Of a stretch of 64,000 nt of DNA, positions 20,617 to 30,919 are shown in pieces. How positions within the stretch are numbered: position 1 is the stretch's first letter; the number at the start of each line of letters is the position of its first letter. Below the pieces are notes generated by a model. The model searched no databases. It was not told the origin of the DNA and saw only the letters and a list, made by a program, of their open reading frames with translations. The stretch comes from Hyaloraphidium curvatum (lineage: Eukaryota; Monoblepharomycota; Hyaloraphidiomycetes; Hyaloraphidiales; Hyaloraphidiaceae). A program made the translations under genes and the position numbers. Location of the stretch: contig JAIVFI010000040.1 in the NCBI GenBank assembly GCA_025558095.1, positions 310,001 to 374,000 on the forward strand, given 5' to 3'.

Positions 20617-20873
20617 CTGTGAATTTGACCCCTGCAAACTAGTGCCCAGAGCCCCGGACTCAGTTCCCTGCTACTCCTCTGATCCTGATCTTCGGTCGAG
20701 CCATCGCCGCCGAGCAATCAAAGCAGAAAGCTGTACGGTCTCCAGCGTGTGGCCTCGATCGGGGAATGCCGGAACTCAGCCCAGGAGAACTATGACCTAA
20801 TTGACTCACCCTGTCTCGACGGAAACCGTCGCCACTCGGCGTTGGCCGAGGGCCTCTTTTACGCTCATCAGCG

Positions 20874-23280
20874 ATGGCCATTGAGCCCGCCGGACCGCAG
20901 CACTTGTATGCAGCCGGGATTCGCGAGGGCCCGCCCCGCGGACCTTCGCATTGCCGAGCCCAAGGACGCTGCGGGGGACGTGCGGCCGCCGCCTTCCTCA
21001 TCCTCTTCCTCCTTTTTGCGTTCGCCTCGCCGTCCGCGGTCACCGCGCGCCGTGTCACGGCGATTGCCGCCGGCGGCGGACATAGCCTCGCCCTGCTCGA
21101 CGACGGCACCGTGCGCGCATGGGGCCTGGACCACCGCGGCCAGACGGACGTGCCCCGCGGGCTCGTCGGCGGGCGCCAGATCGGCGCCGGCGGTGATTTT
21201 TCCGTCGCCCTCCTGTCGAATGGATCCGTTGCGGTGTTCGGGGAGGGCGTGTGGAACCAGACCCGTGTGCCACCCGGAATCCAGGGCCACATCCGGGAGG
21301 TGGCCGTCTACGCGTGGCACACGCTTGCTCTTTTAAGCAACGGCTCTATTGTCGGCTTTGGGGACAACACCTACGGCCAGTCGGATGGCCCTTCTTCGGT
21401 CTGGCCCCTGCGGCAGCTCTCGGCCGGCCGCGGAGGCTTCAACCTCGTGCTCCTGGCCAACGGCACCGTCGCCGCTTGGGGTGACGACAGTTCGGGGCAG
21501 TGCAAGGTACCCAACTTGGGCCCGAGCGTGCAGAGCGTTTCCGCAGGAGGGGACCATGCCATTGCGCTCCTCGCAAATGGATCCGTCGTTGTCTGGGGTT
21601 CAAACCAGCTAGGGCAGCGGATGCTGCCGCCAAATCTCCCAGAAGCGAGACAGATCGCTGCCGGGTACTACTGCTCCCTCGTGCTCCTCAGGAACGGCTC
21701 CATCGTCGCGGCCGGGGACAACTCCTTCGGCGTCCTGAACGTGCCGCCCTTCCCACCCGGACGACGGCCGCTCAGAATATCAGCCGGATTTGCCCATGCG
21801 CTCGCGTTGATGGACGATGGCGGCATCATCGGCTGGGGTTGGAACCACGAGGGACAAGCCACGGTACCTGAGGATCTGCGCAGCCGACCGAATGAGTCCC
21901 TCGTACCTACTTCCCTTGTACCTACTCTGTCGAGCGCCACGAGTACTTTCGCAACCACTTTTGCCATTCCGACAACAGCCCGCACAATTGGAACTGAAGC
22001 TACGATGACACTCACGTTGACATCGTCCTCGGCGACCGCCAGCCTTGAACCAACTTTAGGCGCTTTGGGAAGCTCGACAACACTTGCGGGTCCTCCGGTC
22101 GGAGCCATCATCGGCGGAATCGTTGGAGCCGTGCTGGTTCTGCTTGCCATCGGTGGGCTCTTGTGGTGGCGGTCGCGGCGTCGGACTCGTGCCCGGGGCC
22201 CCGATCCATACAGCCCCGAGGATGCCAAAGAGTGCTCAGACCCCCAGCTGGATGCAAAGAGCACGACAGAGGCCAAGCTGGCCGATTCCGGTCACAACGA
22301 GGCGCCTGATTGGACGCTGATTGCGTCTTCAGCCACCGCCGTCGCATCGAACGCGCTCGTGTCATCCTCCCGGGCAACATCTGTTCCAGCCGTCACCGAA
22401 CACTTCGTGGTCATTTCTGGGCTCAGGACCGTGCAGGCTTCCGACATTCAGGTCGACGAGTCGAGGAAGCTGGGCGAAGGGGGCTTCGGCACGGTGCACG
22501 TCGGCCTCCTCCGCGGATCCGTCCCGGTAGCCGTCAAGCGGATCAAGGGCGGGATGGACGAGAGCACGCTGCGCTCCTTCAGGAAGGAGGTCCAGGCCTG
22601 GACCGGGCTCGTGCAGCGCAACGTGCTCCCCCTCATGGCCGTCTGCCTGGATCCGCCGATGATGGTCACGGACCTCGTCGAGTGCGGCAATCTCCGGCAG
22701 TTCCTATCGCAGAGGGACTGGGACGTCCGCATCGCGCTCGCCCTCCTGCTAGACGTATCGCACGGCATGGCCTACATCCACTCGGAGGGGATCGTGCACG
22801 GGGACCTGAAGCCTCAGAACATCCTCGTCGACCGCGGAAACCGCGCCATGGTGACGGACTTTGGGCTGGCCCGCCTACAGCGGGAGACGACGACGACCGC
22901 CACGCCGGGGACCCATGCGCCCGGGACGCTGGCGTACCTGGCGCCCGAAGTCCTGGGGGGCAGCAGGCCTCGGAAGCCGGCCGACGTGTACTCTTTCGCC
23001 ATGACGGCGTACGAAGCCCTCGGCGGCGGTTGCAAGCCATTTGCTGGTATTCCTACGGAGGCCGTGAGTGAAAAGGTCGCCGGCTGGACGATTTCTGATT
23101 CGCATCCAGGTCGCCTTCCAAGTACTCGCAAACCGGCGGCCTGCTCGACTACACGAGCTTACGCAAGACGCGTGGGCTCTTTGCGAGGACTGCTGGACGC
23201 ATGCCGCCAAAGAGCGGCCCACTTTTGCCGAGCTTGTGCCGAGACTTGCCTCATTGCAAGATCGCCAGGCGGGACCGTAG
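20874..23280 (+). CDS. receptor-like protein kinase with extracellular RCC1-type repeats
   Basis: Exons 20874-23063 and 23110-23280 give 786 residues. Order: hydrophobic signal/anchor at 38-52; six to seven RCC1-like repeats at 60-335 (pattern GGGHSLALLDDGTVRAWG), many with Asn-Gly-Ser/Thr glycosylation sites; a Ser/Thr-rich stalk at 340-405; one membrane helix at about 407-431 followed by RSRRRTRAR; then a protein kinase at about 525-786. Kinase motifs: LGEGGFGTV, VAVK (Lys555), VHGDLKPQN (Asp644), DFG (662-664) and LAPEV. The catalytic loop is HGD instead of HRD. It resembles tyrosine-kinase-like receptor kinases. Ligand and pathway are unknown. The 46-nt intron is the shortest in the window. 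Confidence 0.85.
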
Positions 23281-23380
23281 CTTTGCGAATCAACCAGATT
23301 CTCAATTCAATCACCGAGGCAAACACAAATGTGTGCAATGGTTTCGAAGCTCGTTTCCCGCCGCCGCCCGCTGCGCCTCC

Positions 23381-24904
23381 TCAACCGGGACAGAAGCTCT
23401 CGAGGGTGAAGAACACGCCGACCCCCTTGAGCAGCGTGTAGAACGCCGCAAGCACCGTGAGCCCCGTCACGACGGCCGTCCGAAGGGCGCCGTAGTCGAC
23501 TACGAACCCGAGATACCGGGCCTGCACCTTGGAGACGTCGGCGAACGAGTCCAGGAGGGCAAGGTGCTCTCCGATCCTGGCGGCGGCGTCCCGGGGCGGG
23601 GAGGGCGAAAGCAGGAGCAGCCGGCGGAGCTCTGTCCGCGCTGCCGCGTAGAGGGATCCTACGGCGGCTACCTCGCGGTTGGCTTCGGCGACGTGGTACA
23701 TGTCCGTCAGGAAGAAAATGAGGTCCAGCAAGATAACGGCTATGGACCACGCGGTGATGCACGATCCGACGGCGACGTTGATCACGAGGTTGACCACTTC
23801 GGAGAGGAGAAAGATGGTGAAGAGGGACTGAGAGGCAGCGGTGGCGGCGAAGATGCCCGGCCACGTGGAAGAGAGGCTGGCGTGAAGGCGGATGTAGAGC
23901 TCCTCTTCAGGGGGTTGGGGGAGGGGGTCTCCGTCTCCAGACGCTTCCAGGATTCCTTGGCACCGGGCGAGCAGCGATCGTAGGGACAGCCTCACCGCAC
24001 GGTTTTGAAGCCGAAAGGTGCCGGGGAAGACGCGTTTAAAGCGCAGCATGATGCCGGACCAGCCCCACAGGAAGATGCCGACGAGCAGCAATAGAGCAAA
24101 GATGCACCAACCCGACGTAAAGAGCTCGTGGCCGAAAGTAACGAAGGCCGTGTAGCAGCGGAAAAAGACGAAGGCGATCCATAAGAGATATTGCCCCGCG
24201 GTCTGCGCGATCCATCTGGCGCCGTAGTCCTTGGGCAGGGGCCCGGCACAAGAAGCGAGGGGACATGGGCAGCGCTGGTCGCCGGAGCGATGGTCCATGA
24301 GCAAGAAGTCAAAGTCGTGCGGGGTCTTTGAACCGGGGACTGGGCGGGGGCTCGGGACGGACGGGGCGTCCTTGCCAATCTCGGCGTCCGCGTCGGCGCG
24401 GCCTAGCCCCACGAGCTCTTGCCAGCGCACGACACCAGCCAAGAAGTTGCCGTCCAGGGTTGCCGGCCGGGCGGCCTTGGGCGATGACCCGACCAGGGCC
24501 GAGCGCTCCCTCCTATGGGTGCTGAGCGCGAAATACAGGAAGGGCAGCCCGAACGAGATGCACAGGGCGACGGTGCCACCGGCCAGTTGCCTGGCACCGA
24601 AGCGGCCGTCATTGAGGCGGAATGATGCGGCTATGAGTCCGCTCGTGGGAATGCTGACGAGGAGCAGCTGGAGCGCAGCCGGCCGGCGGAGGATGGGCCG
24701 TACGGCGTGGTGCAGCCGAAGCATGAGCCGGAGGGCGCGGTGCGGCCGCAGAGTGCGGAGTGCGGCGTCGTACGTCAACGGCGACGCGTCGCGCGCCTCG
24801 GCGGCGGGGTCGGTGTCCGGAGGCAGGAAAACAGCGTCGCCCGGTCCCGGGGGGGAGGGAAGGAGCGCGAGCCACGCGCGTGGCGCAAAGTCGCCCGCGG
24901 CCAT
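23381..24904 (-). CDS. polytopic membrane protein of unknown function
   Basis: A single-exon 507-residue protein. I see about seven hydrophobic segments: two at about 79-135, two in the middle (QYLLWIAFVFF and an ALLLLVGIFLWGW stretch), two around FTIFLLSEVVNLVINVAV and AVILLDLIFFL, and one at the end (AVVTGLTVLAAFY). A Cys pair (CPCPLASCAGP) lies in a loop between them. I do not recognise the family. The gene is convergent with the RCC1 kinase, 100 bases from its stop. Confidence 0.6.
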   Translation of the reverse strand: MAAGDFAPRAWLALLPSPPGPGDAVFLPPDTDPAAEARDASPLTYDAALRTLRPHRALRLMLRLHHAVRPILRRPAALQLLLVSIPTSGLIAASFRLNDGRFGARQLAGGTVALCISFGLPFLYFALSTHRRERSALVGSSPKAARPATLDGNFLAGVVRWQELVGLGRADADAEIGKDAPSVPSPRPVPGSKTPHDFDFLLMDHRSGDQRCPCPLASCAGPLPKDYGARWIAQTAGQYLLWIAFVFFRCYTAFVTFGHELFTSGWCIFALLLLVGIFLWGWSGIMLRFKRVFPGTFRLQNRAVRLSLRSLLARCQGILEASGDGDPLPQPPEEELYIRLHASLSSTWPGIFAATAASQSLFTIFLLSEVVNLVINVAVGSCITAWSIAVILLDLIFFLTDMYHVAEANREVAAVGSLYAAARTELRRLLLLSPSPPRDAAARIGEHLALLDSFADVSKVQARYLGFVVDYGALRTAVVTGLTVLAAFYTLLKGVGVFFTLESFCPG

Positions 24905-25167
24905 CGCAGTGAAGGAAGCGCGGGACGTTCGGGCGTTGATCGCGGGGACAACGGAGAGGCGCAGATCGTCCGCGCACGCGCCGGAACACCGCACCCGAGA
25001 GCATATGGCGAGCGCCTTCCATCGCGGCCGCACCCAGGAGCACGTCAGAGCGTTGAAGATCTCTAGCTTGACGCCACTCAGTCAACATCATGGCGTAACA
25101 CGCGTGGCCTGCCCGCCGTCAGTTGAATTCCGCTCTCTTTGGAGCCATTCTAATCGGCATTCGTGTC

Positions 25168-25373
25168 CACAGGACAAGGAGCGGAAAGCAATCGTCGAGA
25201 ACGTGCTGTCACTGCGCAAACAGGGAACGGATAACGACCTGTGGTTGCTAATCGAGAGGTGTTGGGACGAGGATCCACTCAAGAGACCGAAAGCTCCTGA
25301 GGTGGTGCAGAAGCTCAAGTACATCATTGCGAAGAACAAGCTGGCACGACCGGCGGAGCTGGGAGGAGGCTAG
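25168..25373 (+). pseudogene. orphan protein-kinase C-terminal fragment
   Basis: About 67 codons, opening after an intron-acceptor-like TGTCCACAG and ending at 25373. The sequence DLWLLIERCWDEDPLKRP is the conserved last helix region (subdomain XI) of a TKL/tyrosine-kinase-like domain. No upstream kinase exons exist on this strand, because a minus-strand membrane protein fills that space. It differs from the C terminus of the nearby RCC1 kinase. Probably a leftover of a second kinase gene. Confidence 0.55.
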
Positions 25374-25395
25374 GATTCTTTGTTCTCATTGCGAA

Positions 25396-27528
25396 TTACA
25401 GAACCCTGCGCTCGAGCGACCTGATCAGCCCCGTTGCCTCGTCCAGCACCACCCCGAACTCGACCCTCCCTCCCCCGGGCATTCTGACCACCGTTCCCTC
25501 GAACGGATCCTCCAGCGCGTGCCTCTGCATGCCCGGTCCGCCCTTGTTCCCCGGCAGCATCCCCACCAGCTCCGCGATCTGCTCCCTCCCCCTGGCCACC
25601 CCCGCCGGCGAGCGCGGGTCCCACGACCCGTCCTCGGCAAACAGTGCCGCGGCCGCCTGCCCGTCCCTGGCGTCGACGGCGCCCAGGAACCTCGCCAGAG
25701 CCTCGCGCGGCGACCTGCGCGGGGCGTATCCGCGGTGGAACAGCCTCTCGGCCTCGTGCGAGCCGGGCTTGCCGATCCCCGAGGCGTACAACGCGGCGAC
25801 GTCGGGGTTCTCGTGGCTGCGGCGATAACCCGACGCCCGATCGGCGGCGTAGATCCCCTTTGCCCGCTTCTCGAGGATAAGGGGGTCGTCAGACTTGGGC
25901 TCCCCGCCGCCGCCGAGGCACCCGCCCACGCAGGCCATGACCTCGATGAAGGCGAACCGCTTCCAGTCGTCCGTGGAGAGGAGTTCCTGCGCCGCGGCGA
26001 TCCCCGAGCACACGGCGACCTCGCCCAAGCCGTCGACCTTGGCCGACTTGACCCCCTTGCGCACCCCGCGCACGGCGTGGAAATCCAGCGCGCCCAGCTC
26101 GGTCTTGCCGGCGAGGTGGAAAGCCGAGCGCAGCGCGGCCTCCATCACCCCGCCGCTGGCCCCGAAGATGACCGCGGCCCCGGACGACCCGCCCAGGGGC
26201 GAGTCGTACGCGCCGTCGTTGTCCAGCGAGGCGAAGGGGATCCCGCGGGCGCGGATCATGCGCGCCAGCTCGCGGGTGGTGACCACGGCGTCGATGTCCC
26301 CGCGCAGGTCGGGCCGTACGGCCTCGTCCTTCTTGGCCGTACAGGGCATCACCGACACGACAAAGGGCTCCTTGGTGCCGTCGGCAAAGGCGGGGCCGAG
26401 GGAGGACGGGAAGGGACCGCGCTTGGCGAGGGCGCCGAGCATGCCCTGCGGCGATTTGGTAGTCGAGAGGTGCGGCAGCAGGTCGGGACGGTTCAGCTCG
26501 AGGTAGTTGACCCAGCCGGGGCAGCAGCTCGTGAACAGCGGGAGAGTGCCGCCGCTGCCGACGCGCTCGAGAAGCTCGGTGGCCTCTTCCACGATGGTCA
26601 AATCCGCGGCAAAGTTGGTGTCAAAGACGTAGTCGAAGCCCAGCATGCGCAGCGCGTTGACGAGGCGGCCCGTGGAGACGGTGCCCGGTGCCAGCCCAAA
26701 CTCCTCGCCGATGGCGATGCGGGTGGCCGGGGCCGTCTGCACGACCATGATCCGCTCGCGGGCGTCGAGCTCGTGCAGCACGCGGTGCCAGTCCGGCCGC
26801 TCGATGAGGGCGCCGACGGGGCACACGGCCGTGCATTGCCCGCACGAGATGCAGGGCGTCTCGCCCAGCGGGCGGTCAAACACCGTCACGGGCACGGCCG
26901 ACCCGCCGCGCTCGGCGAAGCCGATGGCGAAGATGGCCTGGCCCTCCTCGCCGCAGGCCTGCGCGCACAAGCCGCACTCGATGCACTTGTCGATGTCCCG
27001 CCAGATGGACGGCGACGTGTGGTCCGTCAGGGCGTGCTTCTGGCGCTCGGGGCCGCCGGGCTCGCCGCGGGGCAGCTTGGGCCACCTGTCGTTGAGCTGG
27101 TTCTCCTTGACGAAGGCCTGCAGCTTGCACGCCCCGTCCACCTCGCATTTCTGGCAGTCGTTCGGGTGCCGCGCCAGCAGCAGCTGGGCGTCGGCGCGGC
27201 GGAACGCCTCCAGCTCGGGCGTGTGCGTCCGTATGCTGTCCCCGTCGACGGCCTTCGTCGCGCAAGCGGGCACCAACTTGGAAGAACCCTCGACCTCGAC
27301 GAGGCACATGCGGCAGCGCGCGTGCGGCTCGTAGCGCGGGTGGCGGCAGAACGTCGGCACGCGGCCGCCCGCCGCAGCGACGGCGTCGACGAGCTTTGAG
27401 CCGGCGGGCACCGAGACGGGCCGGCCGTTGACCGTGAGCCGCAGGGATCCCGCGCCGCCGCCCGGAGGCGCCGCCGTCGCAAGCCGACGCGCAGGCTGCG
27501 CCAGGCGCACGAGGCCCCGGGCCAGCAT
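25396..27528 (-). CDS. [FeFe]-hydrogenase with C-terminal NTF2/SnoaL-like domain
   Basis: A single-exon 710-residue protein. It catalyses reversible H2 formation from protons and reduced ferredoxin or NADH-derived electrons. Residues 1-22 are an Arg/Ala-rich, acid-free leader, like a mitochondrial or hydrogenosomal targeting peptide. A plant-type 2Fe-2S domain follows (Cys61, 72, 75, 89), then a His-ligated 4Fe-4S site (His121, Cys125, 128, 134) and two 4Fe-4S motifs (Cys182-192; Cys226-236). H-cluster motifs are all intact: TSCCPGW (335/336), MPCTAKKDE (396) and EVMACVGGC (533/537). The normal small-subunit ending is at about 603; a further 106 residues resemble an NTF2/SnoaL fold. No HydE/F/G maturase is in the window. 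Confidence 0.93.
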   Translation of the reverse strand: MLARGLVRLAQPARRLATAAPPGGGAGSLRLTVNGRPVSVPAGSKLVDAVAAAGGRVPTFCRHPRYEPHARCRMCLVEVEGSSKLVPACATKAVDGDSIRTHTPELEAFRRADAQLLLARHPNDCQKCEVDGACKLQAFVKENQLNDRWPKLPRGEPGGPERQKHALTDHTSPSIWRDIDKCIECGLCAQACGEEGQAIFAIGFAERGGSAVPVTVFDRPLGETPCISCGQCTAVCPVGALIERPDWHRVLHELDARERIMVVQTAPATRIAIGEEFGLAPGTVSTGRLVNALRMLGFDYVFDTNFAADLTIVEEATELLERVGSGGTLPLFTSCCPGWVNYLELNRPDLLPHLSTTKSPQGMLGALAKRGPFPSSLGPAFADGTKEPFVVSVMPCTAKKDEAVRPDLRGDIDAVVTTRELARMIRARGIPFASLDNDGAYDSPLGGSSGAAVIFGASGGVMEAALRSAFHLAGKTELGALDFHAVRGVRKGVKSAKVDGLGEVAVCSGIAAAQELLSTDDWKRFAFIEVMACVGGCLGGGGEPKSDDPLILEKRAKGIYAADRASGYRRSHENPDVAALYASGIGKPGSHEAERLFHRGYAPRRSPREALARFLGAVDARDGQAAAALFAEDGSWDPRSPAGVARGREQIAELVGMLPGNKGGPGMQRHALEDPFEGTVVRMPGGGRVEFGVVLDEATGLIRSLERRVL

Positions 27529-27830
27529 GGTGTTTCGATGTGGAGGAGTTGGCGGTGAGTCGGAGCGCGGTGACTCACAGTGTGTCCCCATCCCCACGTG
27601 AACGTCATTGCCTCCCAGGACGAATCTCGTAAAGAAGAAACAGGGGAAGGCGAGACAAGGCCCATCACGAGTGGGAAGGACTTTTCTTCTAGATGCCAGC
27701 AAACTACGAATCTCTCACTGACGGTCTCATGGAGGATTGCGGCGACTGGGATCGTGGATGATTCTCCAGCGAGCTGGGGCCTCATACGCCCCTAAACTTC
27801 CCTGTTCACACGACACGAACCATCGGCAGC
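27529..27830. other. divergent intergenic region
   Basis: About 300 bases between the divergent hydrogenase and F-box copy C. No recognisable gene; it presumably contains the hydrogenase promoter. Confidence 0.4.
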
Positions 27831-29177
27831 ATGCTGGGCAACGAAAAGAACCCCGCATGGAATATCCGCGATGTCGCTGCGGCCTGCAGGGCCCCCGAGG
27901 AGGACTTTGCCGCCCTCTGCGAACGCGCCGCCGAAATCGCGCGCCTGCGGTTCGACGCGCTTCGCTCCCAGGGCAAACGCGCAGCCGCTGGCCGCCTCGC
28001 CGACCGGCTAGCCGGCATCACTCTCGTGGAGAAGAGGGCGCGGGATTACGCGTCATTTCCGGTCGTGCTCCCCGAGCTGCTCCGCGTCGTGGCGCGGTTC
28101 CTCGGGCCCCAAGACCAGCTCTCCCTCGCGCTCGTATCGAGGGAGTCTTACTAGCAAGTCGCACCGCTGATGCTGCGCGAGATTGACTTTGCCAAGGCGA
28201 GCCGGGGGCGGTACCTGAGGATGAAGGCGCTCGGATTGTTGCCTTCGCCAGCGGAAATGTGGCGGACTGCTAGCCCTGCCTACCACCTCTTCAAGGAGTT
28301 CTCCGCCGACAGGGCTCCGCGGCTGCCGCAGAGCAAGTTCTACGTCAGGAAGCTCGTCCTTGGCACCGACCCATTCGACCACTTCAACGTTAGCTACGGC
28401 TCCTTCTCTTTCGGCACAAAGTTCCCATCTGCCTTGACCAGCCTGACGGACCTGACGTTCGCCACGGACTCGAATGGCTGCATGGCCACCTTTGGCGAGG
28501 CCGACCTCTCGATGCTGACGCGGCTCGAGATCCGCTTCTACAAGGAGCAATCCGACTACGTGATCCCCATCAACACCAAGTTCGGCGACCTGCGTGAGCT
28601 GCGGTACAAGGGTTTCCAAGTGCATTCGCTGTTTGCCGCTCTGGAAAGGCAGCGGCAGGACCGCGTGAGGCTGGACATCCAGTTCTTCCCGGAACCCCAC
28701 CGCGAATTCCGGGACGTGTCCGACTGGACCGTGTCTCGGATCGACACCCTTGGCCTATTCAACTTCGAAGACGCCGCAGACATGCTCCGCCGCTGGTCCG
28801 CCCTGCACCCGCGCCGGATCTTTGTCGACCCGCAGGAGGAGTACTGGAACAAGCAGCTCTGCACCCTTTCGTGGGCACACCTGGTCCGCAGGGGCAGCGT
28901 CGAAGAGCTCGATCTGTGGCGGCTGCCGTCGGCCGCGCTCGCTTACGGGTTGCCGCCGAAGCTGAAGCGGCTCAAGGTCGCGAGGCTGGTGCTCTGGCAC
29001 CGGCCGGCGCAGTTCGCGGCGATCGAAAAGGTCCTGTTGGAGAAGCCCGCGGGGTGCGTTTTGGATGTGGGCGAGATCGGAACGGACGAGCGCGCGCTCG
29101 ATGAGGATAGTGACCCCGAGGCATCGATGTGGCGGTGGATGGTCGGGCCGGCGCAAGAGGCTGTTGCGAGCCAGTAG
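27831..29177 (+). pseudogene. F-box protein, family 1 copy C, with in-frame TAG
   Basis: A 448-codon frame interrupted by one TAG at 28152-28154. Before it lie an N-terminal helix-rich region and the F-box LPELLRVVARFLGPQDQLSLALVS; after it the same frame continues as VAPLMLREIDF, aligning with VAPLMFRTLDF of copies A and B. The stop sits where the paralogues have Leu or Ile. No other lesion is visible, and the C terminus (DPEASMWRWMVGPA) is conserved. It could be a recent nonsense pseudogene, a sequencing error, or, less likely, a readthrough site (TAG followed by CAA). Confidence 0.75.
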
Positions 29178-29309
29178 CAGAAATGACACGATGCGAACCA
29201 ACATTCGACGATGCTCGTTAGCGAGTCGCAAGGCATGGCTGTGCACAATCGGGTCGAGAGTTGTTGCGAGGCCGCTTCGATTGCCGCAACATTTCCGCAC
29301 CTTCAAATC

Positions 29310-30744
29310 ATGGACGTTGCAATCATAGGAGGCACGTGGAACTCATCGGTACCGGCACATCTGCAACTGATCTGCTTGCGGACGCGTCGCAGGGTCGATC
29401 AGCGGGCTCACCGCCGGAATGTCGGTGTCGCAGCGTGTCTGCCTCCCACCCAATGCCTAACGCGTCCTTTCTCCAGTTCCCTCCTCCGCGGCCTCCAATC
29501 GCCAAATGTCACGATCTACGAGCGCTCTTCGTCTTCTTTGTCGGAGCGCGGCGTCGGACTGGCCGTGGTCCCCGCGATGTTCGGCGAGCTCTCCGGAGAT
29601 CCGTCGTGTCGCACGCTGCGGCACGTCCCTTGCAACGGCACGGTGGTCATCGCGGACGGAAAAGGCGGACTCGTCAAGGCCGCAATGCCCCAGGTCGCGT
29701 TCGTCTCGTACGATTCATTGATGTCAGGTGGGGAGGACGCCGTCCCGTGCCGAACAGTCTGAACGGGACCGCTCGCAGCGCTACTCCCGGCTTTCCGGGA
29801 TCTCGGTGGCAAATACATTCCCGGCAAACGCTTCGTCTCCATCGAAACCTCGGGATCCTCCAAGGTCGCCATTCAATTCGCCGACGGGTCTGCCGTCGAA
29901 GCCGACCTGGTTTGCGGTTGCGACGGCTCCAACAGCGAGGTGCGGAACCAGCTGCTGAAGCTTTCCCCTCCCAAGGCAGCCGAAAGCATGCAGTTCGACG
30001 GGCTGGTCGGCGTGAGGGGGGTTCTGGAGACCGCGTCGCTGCCCGAGGGCGTCCTCGAGAGCATGTTGCCCAGCTTGGAGGGAAAAACGGCCTACAACAT
30101 TATCTACGATCCCGTGGAGCTGATGAACTTTGTGAGTTCCTTTTGTCGCACGTGGAAGGACTGCGAGAGCTGACGAATCGTTCCAGGTCGCGTACCTCAT
30201 CCCCTCGCACTCCAGCAAGCCCGGCGGCCCTCCCCGCCTCAACTTCGGCTTTTACATGCCCTGCTCCCCCGACCTGCTGGATAGCCTGCTCACCGACAAG
30301 CAAGGCCGGAAACAGGAGAGCATACCGCAGGGAGGCGCCAGCGCGGAAACGACACGCTCGATTTTGGACTTTACCCGGTCTTCGGCGCTAGCGGATCACC
30401 CGCAGGTCATTCGGATGGCCGAGATGCTGGCGGAGGGCAGCGGATTCCTGCTCACGCCGATCAAGAGCTTCAGGCCGCCCGCGATGGCCTGGCCCGACTG
30501 CAGGACCTTCCTCCTGGGGGATGCCGCCGCGGTGGCGAGCCCCATGACAGCGTCGGGCTTCGCACGGGCCTATGCAGATGCCAAGGCGCTTGTCGAGGCG
30601 TTAAGGGGCGGGACTTCAGTTGCCGAGGCGCTCCGGGAAGCCGAGGGGAAGAGGCTGCCGGAGCTCAGGGCGATCGTGGAGTCGGGCAGGCGGAGGGAGC
30701 CGTTGCTGCGGCAGGTCGAGCAGCTCAAGAAGCTGATTGCGTAG
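29310..30744 (+). CDS. FAD-dependent monooxygenase (aromatic hydroxylase-like)
   Basis: Five exons: 29310-29331, 29393-29420, 29477-29727, 29779-30131 and 30187-30744, total 403 residues. The splices rebuild the dinucleotide-binding start (DVAIIGG, then SISGLTAGI, LLRG and VTIYERS). Later motifs are DLVCGCDGSNSEVR (the DG motif) and FLLGDAAAVASPMTASG (the GD motif that binds FAD ribityl). Such enzymes hydroxylate small molecules with NAD(P)H and O2. The first exon is only 22 nt and needs a GC donor (GCACGT) to keep the motif; its boundary is the least certain part. Confidence 0.78.
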
Positions 30745-30774
30745 CCCGGTGGCTTCATCGAATGCGAAGATAAA

Positions 30775-30919
30775 TCGCCTACAGAAGAGCAAGTTGCAGG
30801 GGTGCGAGCTAGACATTCGCAAGTTCACCCACGGGGAGGATCGCGACGGGGCTTTTGAGGAAGAGGGTCTGGACGAACATACGGACCTGGAGGCGTCCTC
30901 GTGGAGGTTGCTGATCTGA
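30775..30919 (+). pseudogene. F-box family 1, C-terminal remnant
   Basis: About 48 codons ending at the stop 30917-30919. The sequence LQGCELDIRKF, followed by an acidic stretch and EASSWRLL, matches the last ~45 residues of F-box copies A-C (QGCVLDI, DPEASVWRLLVGPA). Nothing upstream resembles the rest; the FAD monooxygenase ends 30 bases before it. A remnant of a deleted or incompletely copied paralogue. Confidence 0.6.

Noticed and set aside
28134-28154. A 21-nt GT...AG interval that contains the TAG of F-box copy C
   Set aside because: Too short for a spliceosomal intron in this genome; splicing would also delete seven conserved residues.
28152-28157. Programmed stop-codon readthrough at TAG CAA
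   Set aside because: Only the first downstream codon fits known readthrough contexts, and the paralogues have a sense codon there.
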